Part shown: positions 26,441 through 35,459 of the stretch, piece by piece
Position numbering within the stretch: the stretch's first letter is position 1
Layout: every line of letters starts with the position of its first letter
Assembly (NCBI RefSeq): GCF_003353425.1
Contig: NZ_QRAO01000003.1
Coordinates: forward strand, 407,941-471,940
DNA length: 64,000 nucleotides
Direction: 5' to 3'
Source: Marinirhabdus gelatinilytica
GTDB lineage: Bacteria > Bacteroidota > Bacteroidia > Flavobacteriales > Flavobacteriaceae
Translations under genes and position numbers: made by a program
Notes under the pieces: generated by a model
Seen by the model: the letters and a program-made list of their open reading frames with translations, nothing else
What the model was told of the DNA's origin: nothing
Databases searched by the model: none

Positions 26441-28264
26441 TTAGTTAAGCAATTCGGTAAGTTGTATCCCGTTCCTTAAATTCTCGAGACGTTGCTGTAC
26501 ACTATCCCGTTCCAAAAAACGAGGGAGTACAGGTTTTCTCAATACGTCACGGTGCATTAATTCCTCTATGAGGGGGACATGGTTGGTATTAAATTTTCCT
26601 GCATACAAAGTTTCAAGATTTCCATTTTCTTTTAAATAATCCAATACATTCATCAAACCAGCGAGGTATACTGCATCTTTGGTAAGCCCACCCCCCCGAT
26701 AAATACGCATTGTAATATAATAGGCCGTTTTAGCCGGAAAATTATGGTTGTCCTTAAGCAACTTGAACGTTTCAATAAAAGTTGCACCCATTACCAAACT
26801 ATGTGCTGCTACGACACGGCCAGCCAATAATCGCAACCTATTTATGGTAAGCCCGTCAACAAGATATTCGGCAAGTACGGCCAGTCCTTCCTGCAATTGG
26901 TCATAGCCCGCAAAGCCAGCGTACATTTGTTTAATGGGTTGGCTCTTTCCATTGCAATAGGTTAAAATGTGTGTGGCCACCTCGTGCTGTATCAAGGCAT
27001 CGCAACGGTTGGCATCCATAGAGAGTTGGTCGCTTATAAGCAAGGTAGTTTCAGAGACCATGATCCCTGCTACGTCGTTCCTAATTTCCAGCGACAGCTC
27101 CAACTGCGGAAATCTCTCTTGGTAAAAATCTATTTCCTTCTGGGCGTGTTCGGCAAAATCATGACAATTGAACCTTTCAATTTCTAAAGGGGAATCACCC
27201 TCGGGAAATGCTTTCAACAACTCTTGCGCCCCTCTTAAAACCTCGTCTTCAATAGCGCCATACAAACTCTCACCCACAAACCTAAAGCTGTCGGTTCCTC
27301 GTTCCTCGAGCATGGTTAGCTGTTTTTCAATCTCCAAACGTTTATCGCGTAAGATGAAGGCCAGTGTTGGGTCGTTCACCTTTTCCAGTGGGATATCGTA
27401 TAGTTTTCTTTTTTGCTGCTCGGGATCCAGTGCCACCAATCTGTAATTAAAAGAGGGTGTTTTTGTAAAATTACTTATCTTGAATTTTTCCCACTCTTGC
27501 GAACTGTTAACAGGGGTAGTACGCATTAAAAAGGACATTCCCTCGCTAATCTCGGCCAAGGTATCATCTGCTTCCATGGTAATTTTGTCCAGATTGGTTT
27601 TACCCAGCATTAAATAGTGCGCAAACGGGTTGGACGTTTGTACCCGTATAAATTCGTAAACGGCACGTTTTATAATTTCTGAAAGGTGGGTTGCGAACTT
27701 TCGGTAAAAAATAGAGAAGACCTGGTTCTCCTCAGGACGTTGGTAAATAGTGGGCACTGCCAGCCCTATAATCAAACTACCCGTTTCTTTGGTCTGGTCC
27801 ATTTTCAGGAGCGGTTCCAAACGGTCCGGGTGCCTATCGTGCGTATCGGAAACTATTGCTGAAACCTCGGGATAAATCAACCGCATCTCGTCTATACCAT
27901 CCTGCAAGGCTTTTACGGTTGCGGGGGCTTTTTCTTTTGGGCAGGAAATTTCAAATTCTGCCTCGTGGTCTTTGCGAACGGGCCACATTTCGAGTATCAA
28001 GAACGAGTTCAGTTTTTTTGAAACTGAAGTTGCCAGTAGCTCCAGTAATCCTGAAATATCTACTGTATCTTTTACAATGATATAGGAGGCTTGGGTCTTC
28101 AGCAACCCTGAAAAATATAGGTCTGGTTTTTTATATCGATACACACAAATATACGGCAGTACCTTGTCTATATGAAGCATTCCACCCTCTGGCAGTGCCT
28201 GGTTTATGGGTAATTCGGTTTCGAGCGAGTCGTTTAGTGATCGTAAAAAATCTTGGTCAATCAT
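26441..28264 (-). CDS. DUF1704 metallopeptidase ('QEGLA motif' protein)
   Basis: This 607-residue protein belongs to DUF1704, annotated in bacteria as 'flavohemoglobin expression-modulating QEGLA motif protein'. The zinc site is seen as HEVATH (His427-His432) and the Glu of QEGLA (Glu459). Human members of this family (MATCAP/KIAA0895L) are tubulin tyrosine carboxypeptidases with the same HExxxH + E site. The bacterial substrate is unknown. The protein has no signal peptide, so it is cytosolic. It is the first gene of a four-gene operon (DUF1704, ATP-grasp ligase, CbpA, CbpM) with gaps of 13, 11 and -4 bp. The peptidase role is inferred from the family. Confidence 0.88.
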   Translation of the reverse strand: MIDQDFLRSLNDSLETELPINQALPEGGMLHIDKVLPYICVYRYKKPDLYFSGLLKTQASYIIVKDTVDISGLLELLATSVSKKLNSFLILEMWPVRKDHEAEFEISCPKEKAPATVKALQDGIDEMRLIYPEVSAIVSDTHDRHPDRLEPLLKMDQTKETGSLIIGLAVPTIYQRPEENQVFSIFYRKFATHLSEIIKRAVYEFIRVQTSNPFAHYLMLGKTNLDKITMEADDTLAEISEGMSFLMRTTPVNSSQEWEKFKISNFTKTPSFNYRLVALDPEQQKRKLYDIPLEKVNDPTLAFILRDKRLEIEKQLTMLEERGTDSFRFVGESLYGAIEDEVLRGAQELLKAFPEGDSPLEIERFNCHDFAEHAQKEIDFYQERFPQLELSLEIRNDVAGIMVSETTLLISDQLSMDANRCDALIQHEVATHILTYCNGKSQPIKQMYAGFAGYDQLQEGLAVLAEYLVDGLTINRLRLLAGRVVAAHSLVMGATFIETFKLLKDNHNFPAKTAYYITMRIYRGGGLTKDAVYLAGLMNVLDYLKENGNLETLYAGKFNTNHVPLIEELMHRDVLRKPVLPRFLERDSVQQRLENLRNGIQLTELLN

Positions 28265-28444
28265 ATACTCTAAAAATACCTAAAAATTGTACGCTACGAG
28301 AGGTTTTGGGCTTAGATTAGGATATGTTTAACGTTGGATTACTTTCCCTTTTGAAAATTTTGGCAAATCATATTGCACTGAACATTTTTTAGATAAAAGC
28401 AGGGTAATTTTATGGAAAATTGCACCGAAGTATTATTTTTGCAG

Positions 28445-29974
28445 ATGCAAAACAAAGTCCTCATCCTAGATTTCGGATCGCAGTACACACAACTTATCGC
28501 AAGACGTGTAAGAGAACTGAACATTTACTGCGAAATTCATCCATACCACAACATTCCAAACGATCTGTCCAGCTTTAAGGCAGTAGTACTCTCCGGAAGT
28601 CCACTATCGGTACGAAACGAAGATGCTGCACACCCAGACCTTAGCAATATTAAAGGAAAACTCCCGCTTTTGGGGGTTTGTTACGGCGCCCAGTATTTGG
28701 CCCATTTTGGTGGTGGAAGCGTGGAGCCGTCCAACATAAGGGAGTACGGTCGTGCAAAACTTTCAATGATAAAGGATAGTGAGCCTTTGTTCAAGGAAAT
28801 CCCCGAAGGCACCCAAGTATGGATGAGCCATAGCGATACCATTGCAAAGCTACCCGAAAACGGTGTACGCTTGGCGAGCACAGCAGATGTTGTGAATGCA
28901 GCTTACAAAATTGAAGGTGAAGAAACGTATGCCATACAATTCCACCCAGAAGTATACCACTCTACCCACGGCAAGCAATTGCTGGAAAACTTTTTGGTAC
29001 ACATGGCAGGGGTGGAACAAAGTTGGACCCCCGCTGCTTTTGTAGACACAACAGTAGCTGAGTTAAAAAAGAAAATTGGTCTTGACAAAGTAGTGCTGGG
29101 CTTGAGCGGAGGAGTGGACAGTACCGTTGCAGCAGTTTTATTGCACCAAGCCATTGGAAAAAACCTGTACTGTATTTTTGTGAACAACGGCCTGTTGCGA
29201 AAAAATGAATTCAATAGCGTGCTGGAGCAATATAAAGATATGGGGCTTAATGTTAAGGGTGTAGATTCCAGTGACCGCTTTTTAAGTGCCTTGGCCGGAA
29301 AGAGCGACCCCGAGGAAAAACGAAAAGCCATTGGTAACACTTTTATAGAGGTTTTTGATGACGAGGCCCACGAAATAACCGATGTAACCTACTTGGCACA
29401 AGGAACCATATACCCGGATGTTATTGAAAGTGTCTCGGTAAATGGGCCCTCTGTTACCATTAAGAGCCACCACAATGTAGGAGGTTTGCCAGATTTTATG
29501 AAACTGAAAATTGTAGAGCCCCTGCGAATGCTCTTTAAGGACGAAGTGAGGCGCGTAGGCGCACAGTTGGGTATCGACAAGAAGCTATTGGGCCGCCACC
29601 CGTTCCCAGGACCAGGATTGGCCATTAGAATTTTAGGGGATATCACGGCAGAGAAAGTACGTATCCTCCAAGAAGTGGATGCTATTTTTATCGATGGGCT
29701 CCGTAAATGGGACCTATACGACAAAGTGTGGCAAGCAGGTGCCATTTTACTTCCCGTACAAAGTGTTGGCGTCATGGGAGACGAACGTACCTACGAAAAA
29801 GTAGTGGCCCTTCGAGCCGTGGAAAGTACCGATGGGATGACCGCAGACTGGGTAAACCTACCCTACGAATTCTTACAGGAAACCAGCAACCATATAATAA
29901 ATCGTGTAAAAGGCGTTAATAGAGTAGTGTACGATATAAGTAGCAAACCCCCTGCAACCATAGAATGGGAATAG
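28445..29974 (+). CDS. guaA: GMP synthase (glutamine-hydrolysing)
   Basis: This 509-residue enzyme makes GMP from XMP, ATP and glutamine. I start it at the ATG at 28445 ([18 protein letters not shown]), since family members begin there; an ATG 33 bp upstream would add an unlikely tail. The amidotransferase domain shows the Cys in [14 protein letters not shown] and the His/Glu of [11 protein letters not shown]. The PP-loop is [15 protein letters not shown], and the dimerisation domain ends with the usual KPPATIEWE. It is followed without gap by the LysM lipoprotein gene. Confidence 0.98.
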   Translation: MQNKVLILDFGSQYTQLIARRVRELNIYCEIHPYHNIPNDLSSFKAVVLSGSPLSVRNEDAAHPDLSNIKGKLPLLGVCYGAQYLAHFGGGSVEPSNIREYGRAKLSMIKDSEPLFKEIPEGTQVWMSHSDTIAKLPENGVRLASTADVVNAAYKIEGEETYAIQFHPEVYHSTHGKQLLENFLVHMAGVEQSWTPAAFVDTTVAELKKKIGLDKVVLGLSGGVDSTVAAVLLHQAIGKNLYCIFVNNGLLRKNEFNSVLEQYKDMGLNVKGVDSSDRFLSALAGKSDPEEKRKAIGNTFIEVFDDEAHEITDVTYLAQGTIYPDVIESVSVNGPSVTIKSHHNVGGLPDFMKLKIVEPLRMLFKDEVRRVGAQLGIDKKLLGRHPFPGPGLAIRILGDITAEKVRILQEVDAIFIDGLRKWDLYDKVWQAGAILLPVQSVGVMGDERTYEKVVALRAVESTDGMTADWVNLPYEFLQETSNHIINRVKGVNRVVYDISSKPPATIEWE

Positions 29975-30060
29975 CGTCCCGGGGTAACATTTGCAACTTT
30001 AATCATATTTTAAGAACAACAAACCTGCTTTATCCGTACTTTTATGGAAAAGTAAAAACC

Positions 30061-31971
30061 TTGATACGAACATTGAAATATCTTCTTTATATAGCCATAG
30101 TTGGCTTTTTAATTGTAAGCTGCGATGCCATTTCTTCCACAACACAGGAAAAGTACAAGAGCCACAAGGTTTCCAAAGGCGAAACCGTTTTTAGTATTGC
30201 CAAACAATATAATACCACCCAAGAAGCTATTTATAGCCTCAATCCAGATGCTAGGGACGGCGTAAAGGAAAACACGATCTTAGTGATACCTTCGGGTGAT
30301 GTTATAAATAGCTCTGGAACTTCTTCTTTTAAAATGCACAAGGTAAAACGAAAGGAGACACTTTTCAGCATTTCACAGTTGTACGGGGTTTCCATAGATG
30401 ATATAAAAAAATACAACAAGCACTTATATGCAAAGCAAGTGAAGAAAGGAGAAAAGCTTCGCATCCCTATCAAAAATACAGCCTCCACTACCACTACTAC
30501 CACTGAAACAACCGCTACCTCTTCAAAAAACACCCATACGGTACAACCCAAGGAGACAAAATTCGGTATCGCGAGAATGTACGGTATCACAGTAGCCCAA
30601 CTAGAAGCGCTGAATCCAGATCTGGGCGAAGGCCTGCCAGTAGGAATTAGTATACATGTTCCTGAAGAGAAAATAGTTTCAGAAGAAATAGACAACGACA
30701 AGTATACCCTCTACGAGGTACAACCCAAAGAAGGGTTTTATAGATTGAAAGTGAAGTTTGGCCTTACCGAAGAAGAAATAGTTTCCCTGAACCCTTATGC
30801 CAAGGACGGACTGAAAGAAGGGATGATACTAAAACTTCCCAAAAATATTGAAATAGTAGCCACTGAAAACGTATCCAACGTAAATCTGGAATCCAGCCTC
30901 ACCAACAAATCCGAGAAAAACATAGCGCTTATGCTACCGTTTATGTTAAACCGAGCTTCGGTAGATTCGATCAACAATACAGAGGTACTCCAAGAACAAC
31001 GTACCATGCGAATTGCCTTGGACTTTTATAGCGGAGCGCTCATGGCAGCAGAATTTGCCAAGGATAAAGGTGTTTCGGTTACTTTTAACGTATTCGATAC
31101 AGAAGCGAATGCTTCAAAAGTGAGCACTATAATTTCAGCAAACAATGTAAACAGCATGGATGCCGTAATAGGGCCACTGCTTAGCAACAACGTAGAAAAA
31201 GCTTCTTCAGCATTAAACCGAAGCGATGTCCCTGTTTTTTCACCTCTTAGCAATCGTAAGTTAAGGGCCACCCAGAATGTGTTCCAAACCCTTCCCGATG
31301 ATGAAATTTTGGAGAACGGGATGCTGCAATGGATACAAAGCAATAGCGCAGGGAACAACATCGTTTTAATTTCTGATGCTTCCAGAAGAAAACAAAAGGA
31401 AAAGATAGTTGCAGCATTACCTCAGGCAAAAACCATTACCCCTAGGGAAAAAGGATTTCTGTACATTGGTGATATAGATAAACATATGGCCCGAGGCACA
31501 GCGGACAACTGGGTAATCGTGGAAACTACAAATCCTGTGCTCCTGAGCAACGTAGTGACCCTTCTTAACGGGATGCCAAAAGATTATAATGTACGTTTGT
31601 TCACCCTGGACAAGAACAAAGCTTTTGAGTTTGATGATGTAAGCAATATGAATTTGGCCAGATTGGGGCTTACCTTTCCTTCGGTGAGTAAGAGTTATAG
31701 CTATGACGAAAAAGATCCCTTTTTAATAAGCTATAAGAACAAATATGGTGTATTGCCCAACAAATATGCCGTACGTGGGTTTGATGTAACCTACGACGTA
31801 CTCTTGAGGCTGGCTTCTTCCGAAGATTTTTATAAAGAGATTACCGGTGAGATAGAGACCGAATACATTGAGAGTAAGTTTCGTTACCAACCTAAGGCTA
31901 CTGGGTATGCCAACAGAGCTATGTATATTTTACAGTACAACAAGGACCTTAATTTTGATGTGGTAAAATGA
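30061..31971 (+). CDS. lipoprotein with four LysM domains and a periplasmic binding-like domain
   Basis: A TTG at 30061 begins a clear lipoprotein signal peptide: IRTLKYLLYIAIVGFLIVSC. The only in-frame ATG before it, at 29965, overlaps guaA and adds 32 residues that are not signal-like, so I prefer TTG. The mature protein of about 620 residues has four LysM repeats (SHKVSKGETVFSIAKQY, MHKVKRKETLFSISQLYG, HTVQPKETKFGIARMYG, YEVQPKEGFYRLKVKFG) that bind peptidoglycan. They are followed by a type I periplasmic binding-like domain from about residue 285. It is probably a cell-wall-anchored envelope protein; ligand unknown. The last bases overlap the OsmC gene. Confidence 0.87.
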   Translation: MIRTLKYLLYIAIVGFLIVSCDAISSTTQEKYKSHKVSKGETVFSIAKQYNTTQEAIYSLNPDARDGVKENTILVIPSGDVINSSGTSSFKMHKVKRKETLFSISQLYGVSIDDIKKYNKHLYAKQVKKGEKLRIPIKNTASTTTTTTETTATSSKNTHTVQPKETKFGIARMYGITVAQLEALNPDLGEGLPVGISIHVPEEKIVSEEIDNDKYTLYEVQPKEGFYRLKVKFGLTEEEIVSLNPYAKDGLKEGMILKLPKNIEIVATENVSNVNLESSLTNKSEKNIALMLPFMLNRASVDSINNTEVLQEQRTMRIALDFYSGALMAAEFAKDKGVSVTFNVFDTEANASKVSTIISANNVNSMDAVIGPLLSNNVEKASSALNRSDVPVFSPLSNRKLRATQNVFQTLPDDEILENGMLQWIQSNSAGNNIVLISDASRRKQKEKIVAALPQAKTITPREKGFLYIGDIDKHMARGTADNWVIVETTNPVLLSNVVTLLNGMPKDYNVRLFTLDKNKAFEFDDVSNMNLARLGLTFPSVSKSYSYDEKDPFLISYKNKYGVLPNKYAVRGFDVTYDVLLRLASSEDFYKEITGEIETEYIESKFRYQPKATGYANRAMYILQYNKDLNFDVVK

Positions 31972-32372
31972 GCACTTCCAAAGTAACATATCTGGGAAAC
32001 CTTCGTACCGAGTGTACCCACCTAAAATCTGGTAACAACTATATAACCGACGCCCCTACCGATAATAACGGGAAAGGAGAAGCATTTTCCCCTACCGATA
32101 CCATAGCAACCGGTCTTGCCAATTGTATGCTTACCGTTATGGGAATTAAGGCAATGGATCTGGGTGTAGATATAACAGCCAGTACAGCAATGGTTACCAA
32201 AACAATGACTTCAAATCCAAGACGCATCTCAAAGATTGAAATTGAACTGAATCTACCGGGGAACACTTCGGATAAAAATCGAAAAATCCTTGAAAATACT
32301 GCTAATTCCTGTCCCGTGCACCATAGCTTGCACCCCGATATTGAAAAGGTTATCCAATTTAATTGGGGCTAA
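31968..32372 (+). CDS. OsmC family protein
   Basis: This 134-residue protein shows the two OsmC cysteines, in GLANCMLTVMG near residue 49 and in NSCPVHHSLHPD near residue 114. OsmC/Ohr proteins use them to reduce organic hydroperoxides; this short YhfA-like branch may have another thiol role. Its ATG overlaps the stop of the LysM lipoprotein gene by 4 bp (ATGA), so the two are translated from one message. Confidence 0.92.
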   Translation: MSTSKVTYLGNLRTECTHLKSGNNYITDAPTDNNGKGEAFSPTDTIATGLANCMLTVMGIKAMDLGVDITASTAMVTKTMTSNPRRISKIEIELNLPGNTSDKNRKILENTANSCPVHHSLHPDIEKVIQFNWG

Positions 32373-32421
32373 AGTTGAAGTGGCTTTTCAATAAAAACCT
32401 CATAAACCCGTTACAATAGTC

Positions 32422-32964
32422 ATGAAAATTCTTGTAACCCTCATATTGGCCCTTTGCATGGCTCCCCTACCCTCCACCAGTACTATAAAAATGCAATGGG
32501 ATGAAGACCGAAAGCTTACTTGGGCAGATTTTAAAGGAACTCCTGATGCCGGAGATAGTTTTGTGGCCAGTACCAACAGTGGTATCTCTTTTTCATTTTC
32601 GTACAAGGTGAAAAGTGGAAAAATGACGATGGACTACGACGTACAATGTAATTTTTACCCAGAATTATCGTGGTACAAACCAGATCTGGTAACAGATTAT
32701 ATCCTAAAGCACGAGCAGACCCATTTTGATATTTCTGAACTCTACGCTCGCAAATTGCGAAAGGCCATGGAAGAAACCTCCTTTTCTAACAACCCAAAGG
32801 AAGAGGTAAATGCACTTTACCAAAAAAATGAAACTGCCCGACAACAAATGCAGACCAAATTCGATTTTGACACAGACCACTCCAAAAACGAACCAGTAGA
32901 AATACAATGGCGCCGCTTTGTTGCCAAAGAACTGAAAAAATATGAACGCTGGAAATTACAATAA
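32422..32964 (+). CDS. secreted DUF922 protein
   Basis: This 180-residue protein has a signal peptide (KILVTLILALCMAPLP) and a DUF922 body: LTWADFKGTPDAGDSF early on and ILKHEQTHFDISELYARKLRK in the middle. HEQTH fits a metal-binding HExxH motif, so it is probably a zinc-dependent peptidase-like protein of the periplasm, though activity in this family is not established. Its last 23 bp overlap the next gene in another frame. Confidence 0.88.
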   Translation: MKILVTLILALCMAPLPSTSTIKMQWDEDRKLTWADFKGTPDAGDSFVASTNSGISFSFSYKVKSGKMTMDYDVQCNFYPELSWYKPDLVTDYILKHEQTHFDISELYARKLRKAMEETSFSNNPKEEVNALYQKNETARQQMQTKFDFDTDHSKNEPVEIQWRRFVAKELKKYERWKLQ

Positions 32965-33190
32965 TCCAAACACATTTCCAGACCCCGAGCATTTAAAGGA
33001 ACTGGCCAACTATAAAATGCCTTTTGGCAAATATAAAAACCAACGTCTCTTGACGCTTCCCGAAGCATATTTTGTGTGGTTCAAGCAAAAAGGATTCCCA
33101 AAGGGAAAACTAGGTAGTATGATGCAAGAAATGCACGAGATAAAAATTAACGGCTTGGAGAGCTTGCTACGACCACTTGTGCAAGATTAA
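32942..33190 (+). CDS. DUF3820 family protein
   Basis: This 82-residue protein carries the DUF3820 signature KMPFGKYKNQRLLTLPEAYF followed by VWFKQKGFPKGKLG. The same motif occurs near the C-terminus of some exonucleases and as stand-alone small proteins in Bacteroidota; its role is unknown, with a nucleic-acid link suspected. It overlaps the DUF922 gene by 23 bp, which suggests translational coupling. Confidence 0.9.
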   Translation: MNAGNYNNPNTFPDPEHLKELANYKMPFGKYKNQRLLTLPEAYFVWFKQKGFPKGKLGSMMQEMHEIKINGLESLLRPLVQD

Positions 33191-33252
33191 AATTTAAAAC
33201 CAAACTTTTCTGAAAATACATTTAGCTATCTTTATACCGTAAATGTATACAC

Positions 33253-34179
33253 ATGGTAAGATATTTCCTTTTTGCTTTTTCATTGTTATTGTTAAGCTGC
33301 AACGACAAAAACACCTCCCTTCAAATAGAGGATTCTTGGGACAAAGAGTACCAAGCCATCTCAAAACTGGGCGATACCCTATATAGCAATCCGCCTCCCG
33401 AAAAAATTTCAGAACAATACGAGGAAAAGAAACAAGCTTACCAACAAAACGATGATCTGGAAAATACTATCTGGCTAGGTAGGTTTACGGCCTATACCGG
33501 AAACTACAGAGAAGCTATAGCCATATACACCACGGGGCTGGAAAAATTCCCAAACGAGTCTCGCTTGTTGCGCCACAGGGGCCACCGTTATATTACCGTT
33601 CGAGAATTTGAGAATGCGGTTGCCGATCTTGAAAAAGCAGCGCAACTTATAGAAGGAACTGAAAACAAGGTTGAAGAAGACGGCCTGCCCAATGCACAGA
33701 ATATTCCGGTGAGCACAATGCATGGCAATATCTATTATCATTTAGGGTTGGCGCACTACCTTAAAGGTAGCGACCAAAAAGCACTTGATGCCTTCAAGAA
33801 ATGTTTACGAACGTCAAAAAACCCAGACAATGTCGTATCTGCATCCCATTGGATCTATACCATAAACTGCCAGATGGGACGTAAACCCACAGGATTTAAT
33901 TATGTGAAAAATATTAATAGCGACCTCAACGTAATTGAGAATCATGCCTATCTTAAAGCTTGTTTGCTCTACAAAGGCGAACTAAAACCAGAAACGCTGC
34001 AAACAAATCTTGAAGATTCGGCTTCAAACAGTGCGCTTGCTTACGGGCTTGGCAACTACTTACTGTGCGAGGGCGATGCAAATACTGCCGAATCCATTTT
34101 CGAGGAAATTGTCTCAGGCGATGATTGGGCATCCTTCGGCTATATCGCGGCTGAGGTAGATCTGGCCAATAAGTTTTAA
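33253..34179 (+). CDS. TPR lipoprotein
   Basis: This 308-residue protein starts with a lipoprotein signal peptide (VRYFLFAFSLLLLSC, Cys in the lipobox). It carries tetratricopeptide repeats such as WLGRFTAYTGNYREAIAIY, RHRGHRYITVREFENAVADL and YHLGLAHYLKGSDQKALDAF. TPR lipoproteins commonly act as scaffolds in the periplasm or on the outer membrane. Its end overlaps the end of the convergent glycosyltransferase gene by 4 bp. Confidence 0.85.
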   Translation: MVRYFLFAFSLLLLSCNDKNTSLQIEDSWDKEYQAISKLGDTLYSNPPPEKISEQYEEKKQAYQQNDDLENTIWLGRFTAYTGNYREAIAIYTTGLEKFPNESRLLRHRGHRYITVREFENAVADLEKAAQLIEGTENKVEEDGLPNAQNIPVSTMHGNIYYHLGLAHYLKGSDQKALDAFKKCLRTSKNPDNVVSASHWIYTINCQMGRKPTGFNYVKNINSDLNVIENHAYLKACLLYKGELKPETLQTNLEDSASNSALAYGLGNYLLCEGDANTAESIFEEIVSGDDWASFGYIAAEVDLANKF

Positions 34180-35426
34180 CTCGAAGTATTTTTTCGTTCT
34201 TTTTCTTCAATCCACTTGCTTAGATATTTAGTGGCCTGCAAGGTTTTATATTGAAGGACTTGCCCAATAAAATGACGGTTTCTGTGGTCCTGTACATCTT
34301 TCAGCAATATTGAAATTTTTGCTGAAAAAGCTTCTGAAAAGTCGCGTTTATGAAAGCGCTGTCTCAAGGTTTTATATCCTGCCCTTTGGGCTTTTTGCCA
34401 ATCCTCCTTCTGTAAATACAACGTTGAAGCCGCCTCTACAAATTGTTTCCAATCATCTTCAATGTTACCTGGAATTTCTTCTAAACCGTACATCCCTTCT
34501 GCCCCGATAGCGGTAGTGACCGATGGCAGGCCAAATTGCATTGCATCCAGAAGCTTTCCCTTCAATCCTGCGCCAAATGGGATGGGTGCCAACTGCACCC
34601 GTGCATTTTGCATAACTCCCTCTATATCCTCTGCCCAACCTTTAATAAAAAACCGTTCCGATGGACTGTGCAATGCTTGAATTTGCTGGGGCGCATAGGC
34701 ACCATATACATAGAGATTCGCTTCAGGAACCTTGTTTTTCAAGATAGGCCAGATGTGCTCTTTCAAGATTTTTACGGAAGCTACATTGGGAGCGTGCTTC
34801 AGGTTCCCAACAGCGATAAAATGGCTTCGATCCTCAAAAGAATCCTGTTGGCGTATTGTTGTTGCTGAAATTTCTGCTGGAATAACAAAGGGAAGATAAA
34901 AGAGCAACCCTTTGGGGGTGTTAAAGGTAGTGGTGAGCAATTCCATTTCAACTTCAGAAATAATCAAACTTACATCACATCTAAGAATACTCGCTAATTC
35001 ACGTTTGGCGGTTTGGGTAAATAAATCCGCTTGCGATATGGGCCATCCCTTTCTGTATGCCGCTTCCCTAGCCTTTCGGAGAAAGTGAAGGTCTTCAGTA
35101 TCCAAGATGCGTATTGCGTTGGGGCACATTTCGGCAACCCGCCAACCAAATTGCTCCTCGGTGATAAAACGGTCAAAAAGTACGACGCTGGGTTGTAATG
35201 CTCTTAAAAGTTCATCAAAACTTGGGTCGTTCAACTCAATTGTAGAGGTGGTGATAGACAACCCCCCCAGCGCAAACGATTTGTCACTCCTAGCAGCCGT
35301 AGTTGCAAACGAAAGGGAAAACCCTTGTTCCAAAAACAACTCGATAAGCTGTAACATCCTACCACCGGCTGCAGTGGTGCTGGGCTCAGGGAAGGTATGG
35401 CCTATTATGAGGAGTTTTTGGCTCAA
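34176..35426 (-). CDS. GT4-type glycosyltransferase
   Basis: This 416-residue protein has a GT-B layout: an N-terminal Rossmann half with IGHTFPEPSTTAAGGRMLQL, and a C-terminal half with FIAVGNLKHAPN, FIKGWAEDIEGVMQNARVQL and PFGAGLKGKLLDAMQFGLPS. The Gly/Lys/Glu-type sugar-nucleotide site (GAGLKGK) and its position fit group 1 (GT4). It would transfer a sugar from a nucleotide donor to a glycan or small molecule; the acceptor is not known. It lies alone, convergent with the TPR lipoprotein gene. Confidence 0.85.
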   Translation of the reverse strand: MSQKLLIIGHTFPEPSTTAAGGRMLQLIELFLEQGFSLSFATTAARSDKSFALGGLSITTSTIELNDPSFDELLRALQPSVVLFDRFITEEQFGWRVAEMCPNAIRILDTEDLHFLRKAREAAYRKGWPISQADLFTQTAKRELASILRCDVSLIISEVEMELLTTTFNTPKGLLFYLPFVIPAEISATTIRQQDSFEDRSHFIAVGNLKHAPNVASVKILKEHIWPILKNKVPEANLYVYGAYAPQQIQALHSPSERFFIKGWAEDIEGVMQNARVQLAPIPFGAGLKGKLLDAMQFGLPSVTTAIGAEGMYGLEEIPGNIEDDWKQFVEAASTLYLQKEDWQKAQRAGYKTLRQRFHKRDFSEAFSAKISILLKDVQDHRNRHFIGQVLQYKTLQATKYLSKWIEEKERKNTSS

Positions 35427-35459
35427 GAAAAAAAAGGTTTAAAATTCCGAAATTTGTGG

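Noticed and set aside
28434..28441. TATTTTTG as the guaA promoter
   Set aside because: It ends only 3 bp before the ATG at 28445, so transcription would start after the start codon; likely chance.
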